Shown here: piece after piece, positions 41,154-53,024 of the stretch
Numbering within the stretch: the stretch's first letter is position 1
Layout: the number at the start of each line of letters is the position of its first letter
Assembly (NCBI GenBank): GCA_964580575.1
Contig: CAZOLJ010000009.1
Coordinates: 1-64,000, forward strand
Length of the DNA stretch: 64,000 nt
Direction: 5' to 3'
Source: CAVPDE01 sp964580575
Lineage (GTDB): Bacteria; Desulfobacterota; DSM-4660; Desulfatiglandales; HGW-15
Notes under the pieces: generated by a model
Databases searched by the model: none
What the model was told of the DNA's origin: nothing
Seen by the model: the letters and a program-made list of their open reading frames with translations, nothing else
Program-made: the position numbers and the translations under genes

Positions 41154-43073
41154 CTAGATGCTTCTGCCGATAGTCGCCGCTTCTGAAATGGCCGCTTTTG
41201 CGCTTCTGGGCTCCAGGCAGTCCCCGATCTGGTACAAGGGAATTCCAAGAGACTGGATCTGCTCGTAGAGGCTGTTGTCCGGCTTGTTCCCGATGGCGAT
41301 AACCACGGCGTCCGCCTCGATGAAACTCTCTGTTCCGTCCTCCGCGGTCACCACCACTCCGGCCTCTTCCACTCTGGAGAGCTTGCGTCCGGTCAGAAAC
41401 CCCACTCCCCTTTCCCTGAGTTCTTTAAGAAGAACCTTCCTGGTGATGGACTCCAGATTTAATGCGATTTTTGGAAGCTGCTCCACGAGGGTGACCGAGG
41501 AGCCGTGCTCAGCCAGGTGATGGGCAACCTCACACCCTGTGGCTCCTCCCCCGACCACCACCGCTTTTCTCTTTTCCGGCGGGGCTCCGTTCAGAACTTC
41601 CTGAAGCCCGACCACAATAGATTTTTCGATTCCAGGCACGTTCGGCAAAAGGGGTGTGGCGCCTGTTGAGAGAATGACCGCGTCGGGCTTTTCCCGTTTA
41701 ATCGTTTCCAGAGTCACTTCCGTGTTGAGATGGATGCGGATGCCCGCCTTTTCAACCTGCTTCTTGTGAAATTCGATGAGGCTGAGGATTTCCTTCTTGT
41801 ACCTGGTGACGCTTCCGAGGTTCAACTGGCCGCCCAGGCGCGACTGCTTTTCATAGAGATGCACTTCGTGCCCCCGGATCGCGGCGACCCACCCCGCATG
41901 AAGGCCTCCAGGGCCGCCGCCCACGATCAAGACCTTCTTCCTTTTTTCCGCAGGACGTATTTCCATTTCCTTTTCCCGGCCGAGGGTGGGATTGACCAGA
42001 CATTCCACGCGGCCCTTCCGGAATATGGATTCCATGCAGGTGTTGCAGGCAATACAGATCCGGATGTCGTCGAGCTTCCCCTGCTGGGCTTTCTTGGGCA
42101 TTTCAGGATCAGCAAGCAAACCTCTTCCCATGCACACGAGATCCGCTTTTCCGTCTCGGATGAGGGCGTCGGCCAAGAGGGGGTCATTGATCCGTCCCAC
42201 CGCCATCACCGGGATGCGGAGCGCCTTTTTGATCGTGGCGGCAGAATCCGCAAGACAAGCTTTCTCCATGAACATGGGCTGGCAGATCCATTCCGGAGTC
42301 GCATCGTTTCCTGCCGACACCTGGACAATATCGATGCCCGCTGCGACCAGCAATTTGAGGATCTCGATGCTCTCCTCCACGCTGAGTCCGCCGGGAACGA
42401 ACTCCTGGGCGCTGATCTTGAAGGAAAGGGGGAAGTCTTCCCCCACTCTCCTCCTGACCTCTCTGACCACATCGACCGCAAAACGCGCTCTCCGGGTCGT
42501 GTCTCCTCCGTACGCGTCATCGCGAATGTTGGAGAATTTCGAGATGAACTGGTTGATGAGATAGCCGTGGGCTCCATGAATCTCAATCAGCTCAAACCCT
42601 GCCTGAACAGCCCTTACCGCAGCGTCTCCGAACTTCCCGATAATGTCCTGGATCCCTTCAACGCTCAACGGTTCCACTTCGCCGCTGATGGTGGGGCAGG
42701 GGAGATTGGAAGGGGCAAAGGGCTTTCGCTTGATCACCCGGCTGGAGGTCTGTCTTCCGCCGTGATGAATTTGAACAGCGGGAAGCGCCCCCTCTGCTTT
42801 CATCACCCGAGCGATGCGGGAGAGGCCTTCAATGAACCGGTCGTCAAAAATCCTTGCCTGGTGAGGGGACACGATGCCTTCCGGCGAAACAGCGCAGGCT
42901 TCCACGATCACCATGGCCGGACCGCCGGAAGCTCGGCCCCTGTAATGTTCAACGGTCTTGTCGTTGATGGATCCGTCGTCTTCAATCAAAAAGGAGGCGA
43001 GGCCGGGCATCACGATTCGGTTCTTAAGGTTGCGACCTTTAATGGTAAACGGTTCAAAAAGATGCTTGAGCAT
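41154..43073 (-). CDS. NADH:flavin oxidoreductase / 2,4-dienoyl-CoA reductase family (FadH-like)
   Basis: A 639-residue three-domain iron-sulfur flavoenzyme. The FMN TIM barrel (1-~360) begins LFEPFTIKGRNLKNRIVM and has HGAHGYLINQF; the 4Fe-4S site is CIACNTCMES plus a cysteine in ECLVNP; then comes a Rossmann pair with VLIVGGGPGGLHAG (FAD) and AVVVGGGATGCEVA (NADH). Enzymes of this type reduce 2,4-dienoyl-CoA or other enones and, in anaerobes, some enoates. The exact substrate is not decided. A promoter candidate precedes it. Confidence 0.9.
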   Translation of the reverse strand: MLKHLFEPFTIKGRNLKNRIVMPGLASFLIEDDGSINDKTVEHYRGRASGGPAMVIVEACAVSPEGIVSPHQARIFDDRFIEGLSRIARVMKAEGALPAVQIHHGGRQTSSRVIKRKPFAPSNLPCPTISGEVEPLSVEGIQDIIGKFGDAAVRAVQAGFELIEIHGAHGYLINQFISKFSNIRDDAYGGDTTRRARFAVDVVREVRRRVGEDFPLSFKISAQEFVPGGLSVEESIEILKLLVAAGIDIVQVSAGNDATPEWICQPMFMEKACLADSAATIKKALRIPVMAVGRINDPLLADALIRDGKADLVCMGRGLLADPEMPKKAQQGKLDDIRICIACNTCMESIFRKGRVECLVNPTLGREKEMEIRPAEKRKKVLIVGGGPGGLHAGWVAAIRGHEVHLYEKQSRLGGQLNLGSVTRYKKEILSLIEFHKKQVEKAGIRIHLNTEVTLETIKREKPDAVILSTGATPLLPNVPGIEKSIVVGLQEVLNGAPPEKRKAVVVGGGATGCEVAHHLAEHGSSVTLVEQLPKIALNLESITRKVLLKELRERGVGFLTGRKLSRVEEAGVVVTAEDGTESFIEADAVVIAIGNKPDNSLYEQIQSLGIPLYQIGDCLEPRSAKAAISEAATIGRSI

Positions 43074-43102
43074 GGTCTCCTCGGAACTGTCTTAAGCGTA
43101 AG

Positions 43103-43132
43103 TAAATAGTCGCTTCGCTAGAAGAGTGTCAA
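43103..43132 (-). promoter_or_regulatory. Candidate promoter for the FadH-like gene
   Basis: On the minus strand TTGACA, an 18-bp spacer and TATTTA. The -35 box is perfect but the -10 box is weak. It lies about 30 bases before the FadH-like start. Confidence 0.35.
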
Positions 43133-43158
43133 TTGAAAAGCTATATTCCGAGCAGAAC

Positions 43159-43173
43159 AAATGTCGGATGAGG
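43159..43173. repeat. Fragment of an AATGTCG-family repeat
   Basis: AATGTCGGATGAGG copies the word set of the hairpin at 38459-38556, but without a partner arm. It lies in the gap between fumarase and the FadH-like gene. Confidence 0.45.
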
Positions 43174-44787
43174 CTATCCTAGGAGGCGATCAAAGAAGTC
43201 ATTCCCCTTGTCGTCCGTGATGATGAAAGCAGGAAAGTCCTTTACGGTAATCCGGTAAATCGCTTCCATGCCCAGTTCCGGGTATTCCAGCACCTCCATG
43301 CGGGTGATGCACTCTTTTGCGAGGCGTGCTGCAGGTCCCCCGATCGAGCCGAGGTAGAAGCCCCCGTATTTCTTGCAGGCTTCTTTGACGAGGGCGGAGC
43401 GATTTCCCTTGGCGAGCATCACCATGGAGCCTCGGTGGGCCTGGAAAATGGGAACGTAGGGATCCATTCGGCCTGCAGTGGTCGGTCCGAAAGAGCCGCA
43501 CGCGTAGCCGGGAGGGGTCTTGGCAGGACCTGCGTAATAGATAATGTGGTCCTTGAAATAATTCGGCAGATCTTCCCCGCGGTCCAGTCTCTCCTTGAGT
43601 TTCGCGTGAGCGATGTCTCTTGCCACGACCATGCTCCCGTTGAGAACCAGCCGGGTGGACACAGGGTATTGGCTTAGGGTCGCCCGAATCTGATCCATGG
43701 GTTGATTCAGGTCCAGGGCGACCGCCTTGTCCTGCGACCACGCCGGCTCGGGCAGGAACCGGCCGGGCTGGGTGTTCAGGGCTTCGAGGAATATTCCGTC
43801 CCTCGTGATCTTGGCTTTGACGTTTCTGTCCGCGCTGCAGCTCACGCCGAGGCCGATGGGGCAGGAGGCGCCATGCCTGGGAAGCCGGATCACCCTGACG
43901 TCCAGGCAAAAGTACTTGCCGCCGAACTGGGCGCCGATCCCGAGGCTCTGGGACATTTTCAGGACTTTCTCTTCCATGGCTCTGTCCCTGAAGGCCTGTC
44001 CGCCTTCATTTCCTTTGTCCGGGAGGGCATCGAGGGTGCCGGCTGTGGCGAGTTTGACGGTTTTGAGGTTGGCCTCGGCAGAGGTGCCGCCCACCACAAA
44101 AGCGAGGTGGTAGGGAGGGCACGCTGCAGTGCCAAGCGTTTTCATCTTGGCGGCCATGAAAGCGCTCAAGGCTTGAGGGTTCAGGACCGCTCTGGTTTCC
44201 TGGAAGAGAAAGGTCTTGTTGGCGGAACCTCCCCCTTTGGCGATGAAAAGAAACTCATAGGTTTCGCCCTCCGTCGCATAAAGGTCAATCTGGGCCGGAA
44301 GGTTGCACCCCGTGTTTTTATCCTCGTACAGGGAAAGAGGCGCATTCTGGGAGTAGCGCAAGAAATTCCTGGTGTAGGCGTTGAAAACACCTTTCGAGAG
44401 AGCTTCCTCATCCGAAGTTCCTGTCCAGACCTGCTGCCCCTTTTTCCCGATCACAATGGCCGTTCCCGTGTCCTGACACATGGGAAGCACGCCCTCTGCG
44501 CTGATCACGGCATTGTTTAGCATCTCCAGGGCGACATATCGATCGTTCTGGGAAGCCTCAGGGTCTTTGAGGATCTTTGCCAGAAGCTCCAGATGAGACG
44601 TGCGGAGCAGGTGCGCGACATCCTTGAAGGCGGTTTCTGCAAGAAGCGTGAGGCCTTCAGAGGCGACCTTGAGCACTCTCCTGCCTTCGAACTCGCTTTC
44701 CGACACGAACTCCTTTGTCAGAAGGCGATAGGAAGTCAAGTCCTTGCCCAAAGGGAAAGGTTTCTGGTACTTGAACTCAACAGCCAT
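43174..44787 (-). CDS. fumA: Fumarate hydratase class I (Fe-S, single chain)
   Basis: Interconverts fumarate and malate with an oxygen-sensitive 4Fe-4S cluster. The 537 residues hold both the alpha half (LPMCQDTGTAIVIGKKGQ, DKNTGCNLPAQIDL) and the beta half (HAKLKERLDRGEDLPNYFKDH, YACGSFGPTTAGRMD). Three cysteines in MCQDTG, TGCNLPA and a later site (SCPIGLG) are candidates for cluster ligands. The ATG at 44787 has AGGGG at good spacing; an ATG at 44823 is less likely. It follows nifJ by 49 bases in the same direction. Confidence 0.92.
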   Translation of the reverse strand: MAVEFKYQKPFPLGKDLTSYRLLTKEFVSESEFEGRRVLKVASEGLTLLAETAFKDVAHLLRTSHLELLAKILKDPEASQNDRYVALEMLNNAVISAEGVLPMCQDTGTAIVIGKKGQQVWTGTSDEEALSKGVFNAYTRNFLRYSQNAPLSLYEDKNTGCNLPAQIDLYATEGETYEFLFIAKGGGSANKTFLFQETRAVLNPQALSAFMAAKMKTLGTAACPPYHLAFVVGGTSAEANLKTVKLATAGTLDALPDKGNEGGQAFRDRAMEEKVLKMSQSLGIGAQFGGKYFCLDVRVIRLPRHGASCPIGLGVSCSADRNVKAKITRDGIFLEALNTQPGRFLPEPAWSQDKAVALDLNQPMDQIRATLSQYPVSTRLVLNGSMVVARDIAHAKLKERLDRGEDLPNYFKDHIIYYAGPAKTPPGYACGSFGPTTAGRMDPYVPIFQAHRGSMVMLAKGNRSALVKEACKKYGGFYLGSIGGPAARLAKECITRMEVLEYPELGMEAIYRITVKDFPAFIITDDKGNDFFDRLLG

Positions 44788-44836
44788 AATCATCCCCTGT
44801 GTGTGACTCTGCCCCTTTGTCACTCTGCCCCTTTCT

Positions 44837-47800
44837 TTATCCTGCCGCCAGCTTCTTGTAGGTTTCGAAGCGGTCCTTCATATCCTTTTCGGCTTTTTCA
44901 AACAGCTTTTCCGCAGCGTCCGGAAAGGTTCTGGTCAGGCTGGAGTAGCGCACCTCTCCCATGAGGAATTCCTTGAAATTGCCCGTGGGCTCCTTGGAAT
45001 CCAGGGTAAAGGGGTTCTTGCCATCTTCTTTCAGCCTCGGATCAAAGCGATACAGAGGCCAGTAGCCGGCCTCTACGGCCAACTTCTCTTCGTTCTGGCT
45101 TCTGCTCATGTTGATCCCGTGGTTGATGCACGGCGCGTAGGCAATAATGAGAGAAGGCCCGTGATAGCTCTCCGCTTCAAGAATCGCCTTCAGGACTTGG
45201 TTCTTGTTGGCGCCCATGGCCACGGAAGCGACATAGACATACCCGTAAGTCATAGCCATCCTGCCCATGTCCTTCTTCCGGGTCGGCTTGCCGCTTGCTG
45301 CGAACTTGGCTACAGCGCCGGTGGGAGTGGATTTGGAAGACTGGCCTCCGGTGTTGGAGTAAACTTCTGTATCGAGAACCAGGATGTTCACGTCATAACC
45401 GCTCGCGATCACGTGATCCAGTCCGCCGTAACCGATATCGTAAGCCCAGCCGTCTCCGCCGAAGATCCAGATCGACTTTTTGGTCAGGTAGTCGCTGCGG
45501 TTGAGGATCTCGTATAGAAGAGGGGAGGCGGGGGCTTTCTTCTCGAACAGCTCCGCTTCAAGAAGTTCCTCGATTTTGCCCGCGAATTCCTTCGATTTCT
45601 CGCCATCCTCCATATGATCCAGCCAGAGCTGGAAGGCTTCTTTGAGCTCCGGGGACATCTCGACTTTGAGAGCCTCGCGAACAAGGTCAGCGAGCTTGTT
45701 CCTCCTCTGCGTCACAGCCAAGGACATGCCGAGCCCATATTCGGCGTTGTCTTCGAACAGGGAGTTCGCCCACGCAGGACCGTGGCCGTCCTCATTCACC
45801 GTGTAGGGGCAACTCGGCGCCGAACCTCCGTAGATGGAAGAACAGCCCGTGGCGTTGGCGACCAGCATCCGGTCACCGTAGAGTTGGGTGACGAGCTTGA
45901 TGTAAGGGGTTTCCCCGCACCCCGGGCATGCTCCGGAGAACTCGAACAAAGGCTGCCTGAATTGGCTTCCCTTGACCGAGGTGGCGGGCACGACGTCGTC
46001 CATCACCGGAAGTTCGGTCGAAAAGATGTGGTTGGGAACCTGGGCGTCTGTTTGGGTCTCCAGCGGTTTCATGACAAGGGCCTTTTGTTTCGCCGGACAG
46101 ATGTCCGCGCAGTTGCCGCAGCCTGTGCAGTCCAACGGGCTCACCTGAATACGGAACTTGAGACCCTTGAACTCCTTGCCCTTGGCCTCCACCGTGACAA
46201 AGGCCTCGGGTGCATCCTTGAGGTCTTCGTCCGAGGCCAGAAGCGGACGAATCACGGCGTGAGGGCACACGAAAGAGCACTGGTTGCACTGGATGCAGTG
46301 TTCAGGGAGCCAGGCCGGCACGTTGATGGCAATCCCTCTTTTCTCGTACTGAGTGGTGGCGGTGGGGAAAATACCGTCTGCCGGGAGCGCGCTGACCGGG
46401 AGATTGTCTCCCTGCTGCGCCAGCATCGGCCGCATCACCTTGGTCACGAATTCAGGCTCGCCTTTTTCAAGGTAGGCTTCCTGACCAGCCTTGGCCCAGG
46501 AGGCAGGATAGGCGATTTCCTGCAGGGCGCCTACGGCGCCGTCCACCGCGGCCTCGTTCATCTTGACCACGTCTTCTCCCTTTTTGCCGTAGGTTTTCTC
46601 AATGGCATCTTTGATGTAGCGGAAAGCCTCTTCAGGCGGGATCACCTTGGCGATATGGAAGAAGGCCGCCTGCATGATCATGTTGATGCGGCCTCCCAGG
46701 CCGAGCTCGGTTGCGATCTTGACGGCGTCAATGTTGTAGAATTTGAGCTTCTTCTGCGCGATCTTGCGCTTCAAAGGGTTGGGCAGCTTGCTTTCCATTT
46801 CCTCCAGAGTCCAAGGAGAGTTCAGGAGAAAAGCGCCTTCCTCTCGGATCCCTTCGAGAATGTCGTATTGAGTGACAAAGGCCGGGTTGTGGCACGCGAT
46901 GAAGTCCGAGTGAGTCAGAAGATAGGGCGACTGGATTCTGCTCGGTGAAAAGCGAAGATGGCTCATGGTGATGCCGCCGGACTTCTTGGCGTCGTAAGCA
47001 AAGTAGGCCTGGGCATACATGCCCGTGTTTTCTCCGATGATCTTGATGGAGTTCTTGTTCGCGCCCACGGTGCCGTCGGCACCAAGACCCCAGAATTTGC
47101 ACCTCACCGTGCCCTTGGGCGCAGGGTCAATGTCTGCGCCAAGCTCCAGGGAGGTGTGAGACACGTCGTCCGTAATCCCCACAGTGAAGTGGTTCTTGGG
47201 GGCTGAGCCTCTCAGGTTGTCGAAAACGGCTTTGACCATCACCGGGGTAAAATCCTTGCTCCCCAAGCCGTACCGGCCTCCAACCAGCACAGGGCCGTCG
47301 CCCGCGTTCTGAAAAACCGTGCACACGTCCCTGTAAAGGGGTTCTCCCAGGGCGCCGGGGGATTTGGTTCGGTCGAGCACAGCCATTCTCTTGACGGAGG
47401 AGGGGAGGGCTCTCAGGAAGTGCTCCTGGGAAAAAGGATGGTAGAGCCGGGCTTTGATCAGGCCAACTCTCTCCCCAACCCCATTGAGGTAGTCGACGGT
47501 TTCCTCGATCACGTCGCAGCTCGATGCCATGGAGAAGAGGATTCGGTCCGCCTCAGGGTCGCCGACATAATCAAAAAGATTGTAGCGCCTGCCGGTGAGA
47601 TCCCCTACCTTCTGCATTTCTTCCTGCACCACATAAGGGATTCTTGCAAAGTAAGGATTGGCGGCTTCCTTGCTCTGGAAGAAAACATCCGGGTTCTGGG
47701 ACGTGCCTCGCAGCTGCGGGTACTCGGGATTCATGCAGCGGCTTCTGAAATCATCGAGGGCGTCGTAGTCGAGGAGCTTGGCCATGTCCGCATAGTCGAT

Positions 47801-48355
47801 CATTTCAATCTTCTGGATCTCCATGGAGGTGCGGAATCCGTCGAAGAAGTGCAGGAAGGGAAGGCTCAGACGGACACTGGCAAGATGCGCCACAAGAGCA
47901 AGGTCCATGACCTCCTGCACGGAGGCGGAAGCCAGCAGGGAAAACCCTGTTTCACGAACCGCATTGACATCGGAGTGATCTCCGAAGATCGAAAGCGCAT
48001 GGGCGGCCACGGCCCTCGCCGACACGTGAAACACCGTGGGCATCAGCTCACCCGCAATCTTGTACATGTTGGGAATCATGAGAAGAAGGCCTTGCGAGGC
48101 GGTGAAGGTGGTGGAGAGCGCCCCTGCGGACAAAGCCCCGTGCACGGCGCCGGCCGCGCCGCCTTCGGATTGCATCTCAACGACTTTCAGGACCTGGCCG
48201 AAAATGTTTTTTCTTCCATGGGCCGCCCAGTCATCACAGTACTCCCCCATGCTGCTCGACGGGGTGATGGGATAGATGGCTGCGACTTCGCTCAGCGCAT
48301 AAGCCACGTGAGCCGCCGCTTCGTTTCCTTCAATGGTTTTCATCTTGTCGCTCAT
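44837..48355 (-). CDS. nifJ: Pyruvate:ferredoxin (flavodoxin) oxidoreductase
   Basis: A 1172-residue single-chain PFOR that interconverts pyruvate + CoA and acetyl-CoA + CO2 with ferredoxin. Domain I has YPITPSSSMGEYCDDWAA; the ferredoxin-like insert has two 4Fe-4S motifs (CIQCNQCSFVCP and CTGCGNCADICP); the C-terminal TPP domain has ACPGCGETPY with cluster cysteines, GGDGWAYDIGYGGLDHV and DTEVYSNTGGQ. All parts are complete. It sits between mdh and fumarase, as the exit from C4 acids to acetyl-CoA. Confidence 0.96.
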   Translation of the reverse strand: MSDKMKTIEGNEAAAHVAYALSEVAAIYPITPSSSMGEYCDDWAAHGRKNIFGQVLKVVEMQSEGGAAGAVHGALSAGALSTTFTASQGLLLMIPNMYKIAGELMPTVFHVSARAVAAHALSIFGDHSDVNAVRETGFSLLASASVQEVMDLALVAHLASVRLSLPFLHFFDGFRTSMEIQKIEMIDYADMAKLLDYDALDDFRSRCMNPEYPQLRGTSQNPDVFFQSKEAANPYFARIPYVVQEEMQKVGDLTGRRYNLFDYVGDPEADRILFSMASSCDVIEETVDYLNGVGERVGLIKARLYHPFSQEHFLRALPSSVKRMAVLDRTKSPGALGEPLYRDVCTVFQNAGDGPVLVGGRYGLGSKDFTPVMVKAVFDNLRGSAPKNHFTVGITDDVSHTSLELGADIDPAPKGTVRCKFWGLGADGTVGANKNSIKIIGENTGMYAQAYFAYDAKKSGGITMSHLRFSPSRIQSPYLLTHSDFIACHNPAFVTQYDILEGIREEGAFLLNSPWTLEEMESKLPNPLKRKIAQKKLKFYNIDAVKIATELGLGGRINMIMQAAFFHIAKVIPPEEAFRYIKDAIEKTYGKKGEDVVKMNEAAVDGAVGALQEIAYPASWAKAGQEAYLEKGEPEFVTKVMRPMLAQQGDNLPVSALPADGIFPTATTQYEKRGIAINVPAWLPEHCIQCNQCSFVCPHAVIRPLLASDEDLKDAPEAFVTVEAKGKEFKGLKFRIQVSPLDCTGCGNCADICPAKQKALVMKPLETQTDAQVPNHIFSTELPVMDDVVPATSVKGSQFRQPLFEFSGACPGCGETPYIKLVTQLYGDRMLVANATGCSSIYGGSAPSCPYTVNEDGHGPAWANSLFEDNAEYGLGMSLAVTQRRNKLADLVREALKVEMSPELKEAFQLWLDHMEDGEKSKEFAGKIEELLEAELFEKKAPASPLLYEILNRSDYLTKKSIWIFGGDGWAYDIGYGGLDHVIASGYDVNILVLDTEVYSNTGGQSSKSTPTGAVAKFAASGKPTRKKDMGRMAMTYGYVYVASVAMGANKNQVLKAILEAESYHGPSLIIAYAPCINHGINMSRSQNEEKLAVEAGYWPLYRFDPRLKEDGKNPFTLDSKEPTGNFKEFLMGEVRYSSLTRTFPDAAEKLFEKAEKDMKDRFETYKKLAAG

Positions 48356-48382
48356 AACCTATATTCTCCTTTGCATCCAATC

Positions 48383-49321
48383 CTATTTGCTCAAGCGTTT
48401 CATGTCCTCAACGAGTTTGCGTACCGACTCCGCGGAGAACTGAAGCGCTTTATTCTCTTCTTCGTTCAGTTTGATCTCAATGACCTGTTCCATCCCCTTG
48501 GCCCCCAGTTTCACGGGCACGCCGATAAAGAGGTTCTTGATCCCGTATTCTCCTTCCAGGTAGGCGGCACAAGGAAGGATCTTCTTCTTGTCCTTCAAAA
48601 TGGCCTCAGCCATTTCCACCGCGGCAGAGGCCGGCGCGTAATAGGCGCTTCCTGTTTTGAGAAGGCCGACAATCTCGGCTCCGCCGCTTCGGGTCCTATC
48701 TTCCAGCGCCTTGATCCTGTCCGGCGGAAGCAGTTCGGTGATGGGGATGCCTCCCACGGTGGAATAGCGCGACACCGGAACCATGGTGTCTCCGTGGCCT
48801 CCCAGAACAAAGGCGTGGATGTTTTCAATCGACACATTGAGTTCCATGCCGATGAAAGCCCGGAAGCGCGCAGAATCCAGCACTCCCGCCATGCCGATGA
48901 CCCGCTGCTTCGGAAATCGGCTCGCGTCATACGCCACGTGGCACATGGCGTCCAGCGGATTACTCACAATAATGAGAATGGAATTCGGCGCCACCGCCGC
49001 CACCTCCCTCACCACGGTTTTCATGATGCCCATGTTGGTGGCCAGGAGATCGTCCCGGCTCATCCCGGGCTTGCGTGGAATCCCTGCGGTAATGATGATG
49101 ATGTCTGACCCCTCGGCCCTGGCATACTCATTGGTGCACCCCTCGATTCTGCAATCATGCCCTTCGATGGGAGCCGCCTCTGCGAGGTCCAAAGCTTTTC
49201 CTGCCGGCACTCCTTCCAGCACGTCGATGAGGACGACGTCGGCCAGCTCTTTTTCAGCAAGGCGCATGGCTGCCGTTGCGCCCACATTGCCTGCCCCTAT
49301 TACAGTGACTTTTCTACGCAT
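48383..49321 (-). CDS. mdh: Malate dehydrogenase
   Basis: A 312-residue NAD-dependent enzyme of the LDH-like type. The N-terminus is VTVIGAGNVGATAAMRL; aspartate in VVLIDVLEG favours NAD; substrate arginines lie in RKPGMSRDDLL and VLDSARFR; the catalytic histidine is in LGGHGDTMVP. It converts malate to oxaloacetate between fumarase and the carboxyltransferase. AAAGGAG precedes the start. Confidence 0.95.
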   Translation of the reverse strand: MRRKVTVIGAGNVGATAAMRLAEKELADVVLIDVLEGVPAGKALDLAEAAPIEGHDCRIEGCTNEYARAEGSDIIIITAGIPRKPGMSRDDLLATNMGIMKTVVREVAAVAPNSILIIVSNPLDAMCHVAYDASRFPKQRVIGMAGVLDSARFRAFIGMELNVSIENIHAFVLGGHGDTMVPVSRYSTVGGIPITELLPPDRIKALEDRTRSGGAEIVGLLKTGSAYYAPASAAVEMAEAILKDKKKILPCAAYLEGEYGIKNLFIGVPVKLGAKGMEQVIEIKLNEEENKALQFSAESVRKLVEDMKRLSK

Positions 49322-49399
49322 GGGAAGACTCCTTTCAAAAAAGATCGATGGAAAACGATTCTAAAGATGATCATTGATCTTGTGTCGGAAAAAGCTTTT

Positions 49400-49504
49400 T
49401 TGGAGTGTTGGAGTACTGGAGTACTGGAGTCATGGAGTACTGGTTGAAACACCCGAATCTGTCTTTACCATTACTCCAACACTCCAATACTCCATTACTC
49501 CATT
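49400..49504. repeat. Octamer-repeat hairpin (TGGAGTA family)
   Basis: The left arm (49400-49443) has five units of TGGAGTAC/TGGAGTGT; the right arm (49467-49504) has five complementary ACTCCAAT/ACTCCATT units. It lies between sdhB and mdh on the minus-strand transcript. It ends 6 bases from the sdhB stop codon. Confidence 0.75.
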
Positions 49505-49510
49505 CTTATA

Positions 49511-50304
49511 TTATTCTCCTTCACCCCTCTTCGTCTCTTCTCCGATTTTCTCGGGAGAGACAAAGCTCGCTTTCAAGAACTCGCGATTGAATCGGGCGAT
49601 GTTCGAAATGGAAACCTCTTTGGGGCAGACCGCCTCGCATTCCTTGTGGTTGCTGCAATTTCCGAAACCCAGTTCATCCATTTTCTGAATCATTTCTAGA
49701 GCGCGTCTTGCGGCTTCGGGCTTTCCGTGGGGCAGAAGCACAAGATGGGAAATCTTGGCTCCTGTGAAAAGCATGGCCGAGGCATTAGGGCAGGCTGCCA
49801 CGCAGGCGCCGCAACCGATACAGGCGGCGGCATCCATGGACAGTTCAGCCATTTCCGCCGGAACCGGAATACTGTTCGCCTCAGGAGCCTGGCTGGTGTT
49901 CACTGAAACATAGCCCCCAGCCTGGACGATCTGATCAAAGGCACTGCGATCCACGACTAGGTCTTTGATCACCTTGAAGGCCCGAGCGCGGAAAGGCTCG
50001 ATCACCAGGGTCTGTCCATCGCGAAAGTGCCTCATGTGAAGCTGACACAGGGTCGTTGCTTTTTCAGGACCGTGGGGGATGCCGTTGACCACACTGCCGC
50101 AGGCGCCGCAGATCCCTTCACGACAGTCATGGTCAAAAGCGATGGGATCCTTTCCTTGATGAACGAGGCTCTCGTTGACCACATCGAGCATTTCCAGGAA
50201 CGACATGTCCGTGGAGATATCCTTGGCTTGATAGGCTTCGAAAATCCCTTTTTCCCCGCCGCCTTTTTGCCGCCACACCTTGAGTGTCAGTTGAATGGTC
50301 TTAC

Positions 50305-50308
<4 letters not shown>
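49511..50308 (-). CDS. sdhB: Succinate dehydrogenase/fumarate reductase iron-sulfur subunit
   Basis: A 265-residue electron-transfer subunit. The 2Fe-2S motif is DCREGICGACGS plus CQLHM; the 4Fe-4S motif is CIGCGACVAACP; the 3Fe-4S site is CSNHKECEAVCPKE. It links FAD in SdhA to heme in the membrane anchor. It overlaps sdhA by 4 bases. Confidence 0.95.
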
Positions 50309-52218
<1,910 letters not shown>

Positions 52219-52233
52219 AAGGGATCCTCCGTT

Positions 52234-52878
52234 CTACAAAGACAAGAAAAGAAAAACCGGGATCGAGGCAAAGCCGATTCCGATGATGAGACTGAAAAGG
52301 ATCCCCACCCGCTCGACAAAGGGCATGTACTTGGGGTGGTTGAGCCCGAGCGTCTGAAACCCGCTCCAGAACCCGTGGCTTACGTGGACCGCGACCACGA
52401 TCACTCCGGCAATGTAAAACAGGGTCCAAAATCCGAATTCGGCAAAGGTGTTCGAGAGGATCGTGAAATCATTGATCGTCATCTTATCGACAAAACGGAA
52501 CTTAATGAGATGAAAGATGACGAAAACAAGGATGAGCGCACCGCTGTAGGGAGCAGTCCGCGATCCGATCGTTCGGCCTCCGGCGCTCTTGTCGACGGCG
52601 TAAGCAATGGGTCTGGCCCGACGGTTTTCAAGAAAAAGATAAAGCCCCATACCGATGTGAAGAACCGCGAAGAAGATGAGGCCGAATTCCGCGACCGTGA
52701 CCAGTGCCTCAACAGTGTGCAAGTGGTCCACGTAGGAAAGGAAAGATTCTTTTCCCGCGTAAACCGTGAGATTTCCCATCAGGTGGACCGCAATAAACAG
52801 GCAAAAGAGAAGACCTGTGACCGCCTGGACCTGCTTCTTGCCGATGGAACTCGAGAAGGTTTTCACCAGCCAGTTCAT
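52234..52878 (-). CDS. sdhC: Succinate dehydrogenase/fumarate reductase cytochrome b subunit (type B)
   Basis: A 214-residue five-helix diheme anchor. The start is the ATG at 52878 (GGGAGAGA upstream); it begins MNWLVKTFSSSIGKKQVQ. Heme-ligand histidines are expected among FIAVHLMGNL, FFAVLHIGMGLYL, VIFHLIKFRF and AVHVSHGFWSGFQ. Type B anchors with two hemes let menaquinone-linked enzymes use the membrane potential to drive succinate oxidation. The order C-A-B matches that class. Confidence 0.92.
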   Translation of the reverse strand: MNWLVKTFSSSIGKKQVQAVTGLLFCLFIAVHLMGNLTVYAGKESFLSYVDHLHTVEALVTVAEFGLIFFAVLHIGMGLYLFLENRRARPIAYAVDKSAGGRTIGSRTAPYSGALILVFVIFHLIKFRFVDKMTINDFTILSNTFAEFGFWTLFYIAGVIVVAVHVSHGFWSGFQTLGLNHPKYMPFVERVGILFSLIIGIGFASIPVFLFLSL

Positions 52879-52939
52879 TTCTCTCTCCCCATGATCCGAT
52901 GAGTGTTTTGGGGTACCATGGACCGTGCGCCCTGCGCCA

Positions 52940-52969
52940 AAAGCCAAAGGCGGGCACCCCTGACCCGCC
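52940..52969 (-). terminator. Intrinsic-terminator-like hairpin between the carboxyltransferase gene and sdhC
   Basis: On the minus strand GGCGGG (52969-52964 complement) pairs with CCCGCC, followed by TTTGGCTTTT. The 6-bp GC stem with a broken T-run makes a weak terminator that could attenuate read-through into sdhCAB. Confidence 0.45.
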
Positions 52970-53024
52970 TGAAGCATCGCCTGTGTCTTCTTTACTCCGC
53001 ACGAGGCGCAGCGACACGTCCTGA

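Noticed and set aside
47420..49108. A 562-codon plus-strand frame opposite nifJ and mdh
   Set aside because: It spans two real genes on the other strand and has shadow-type composition.
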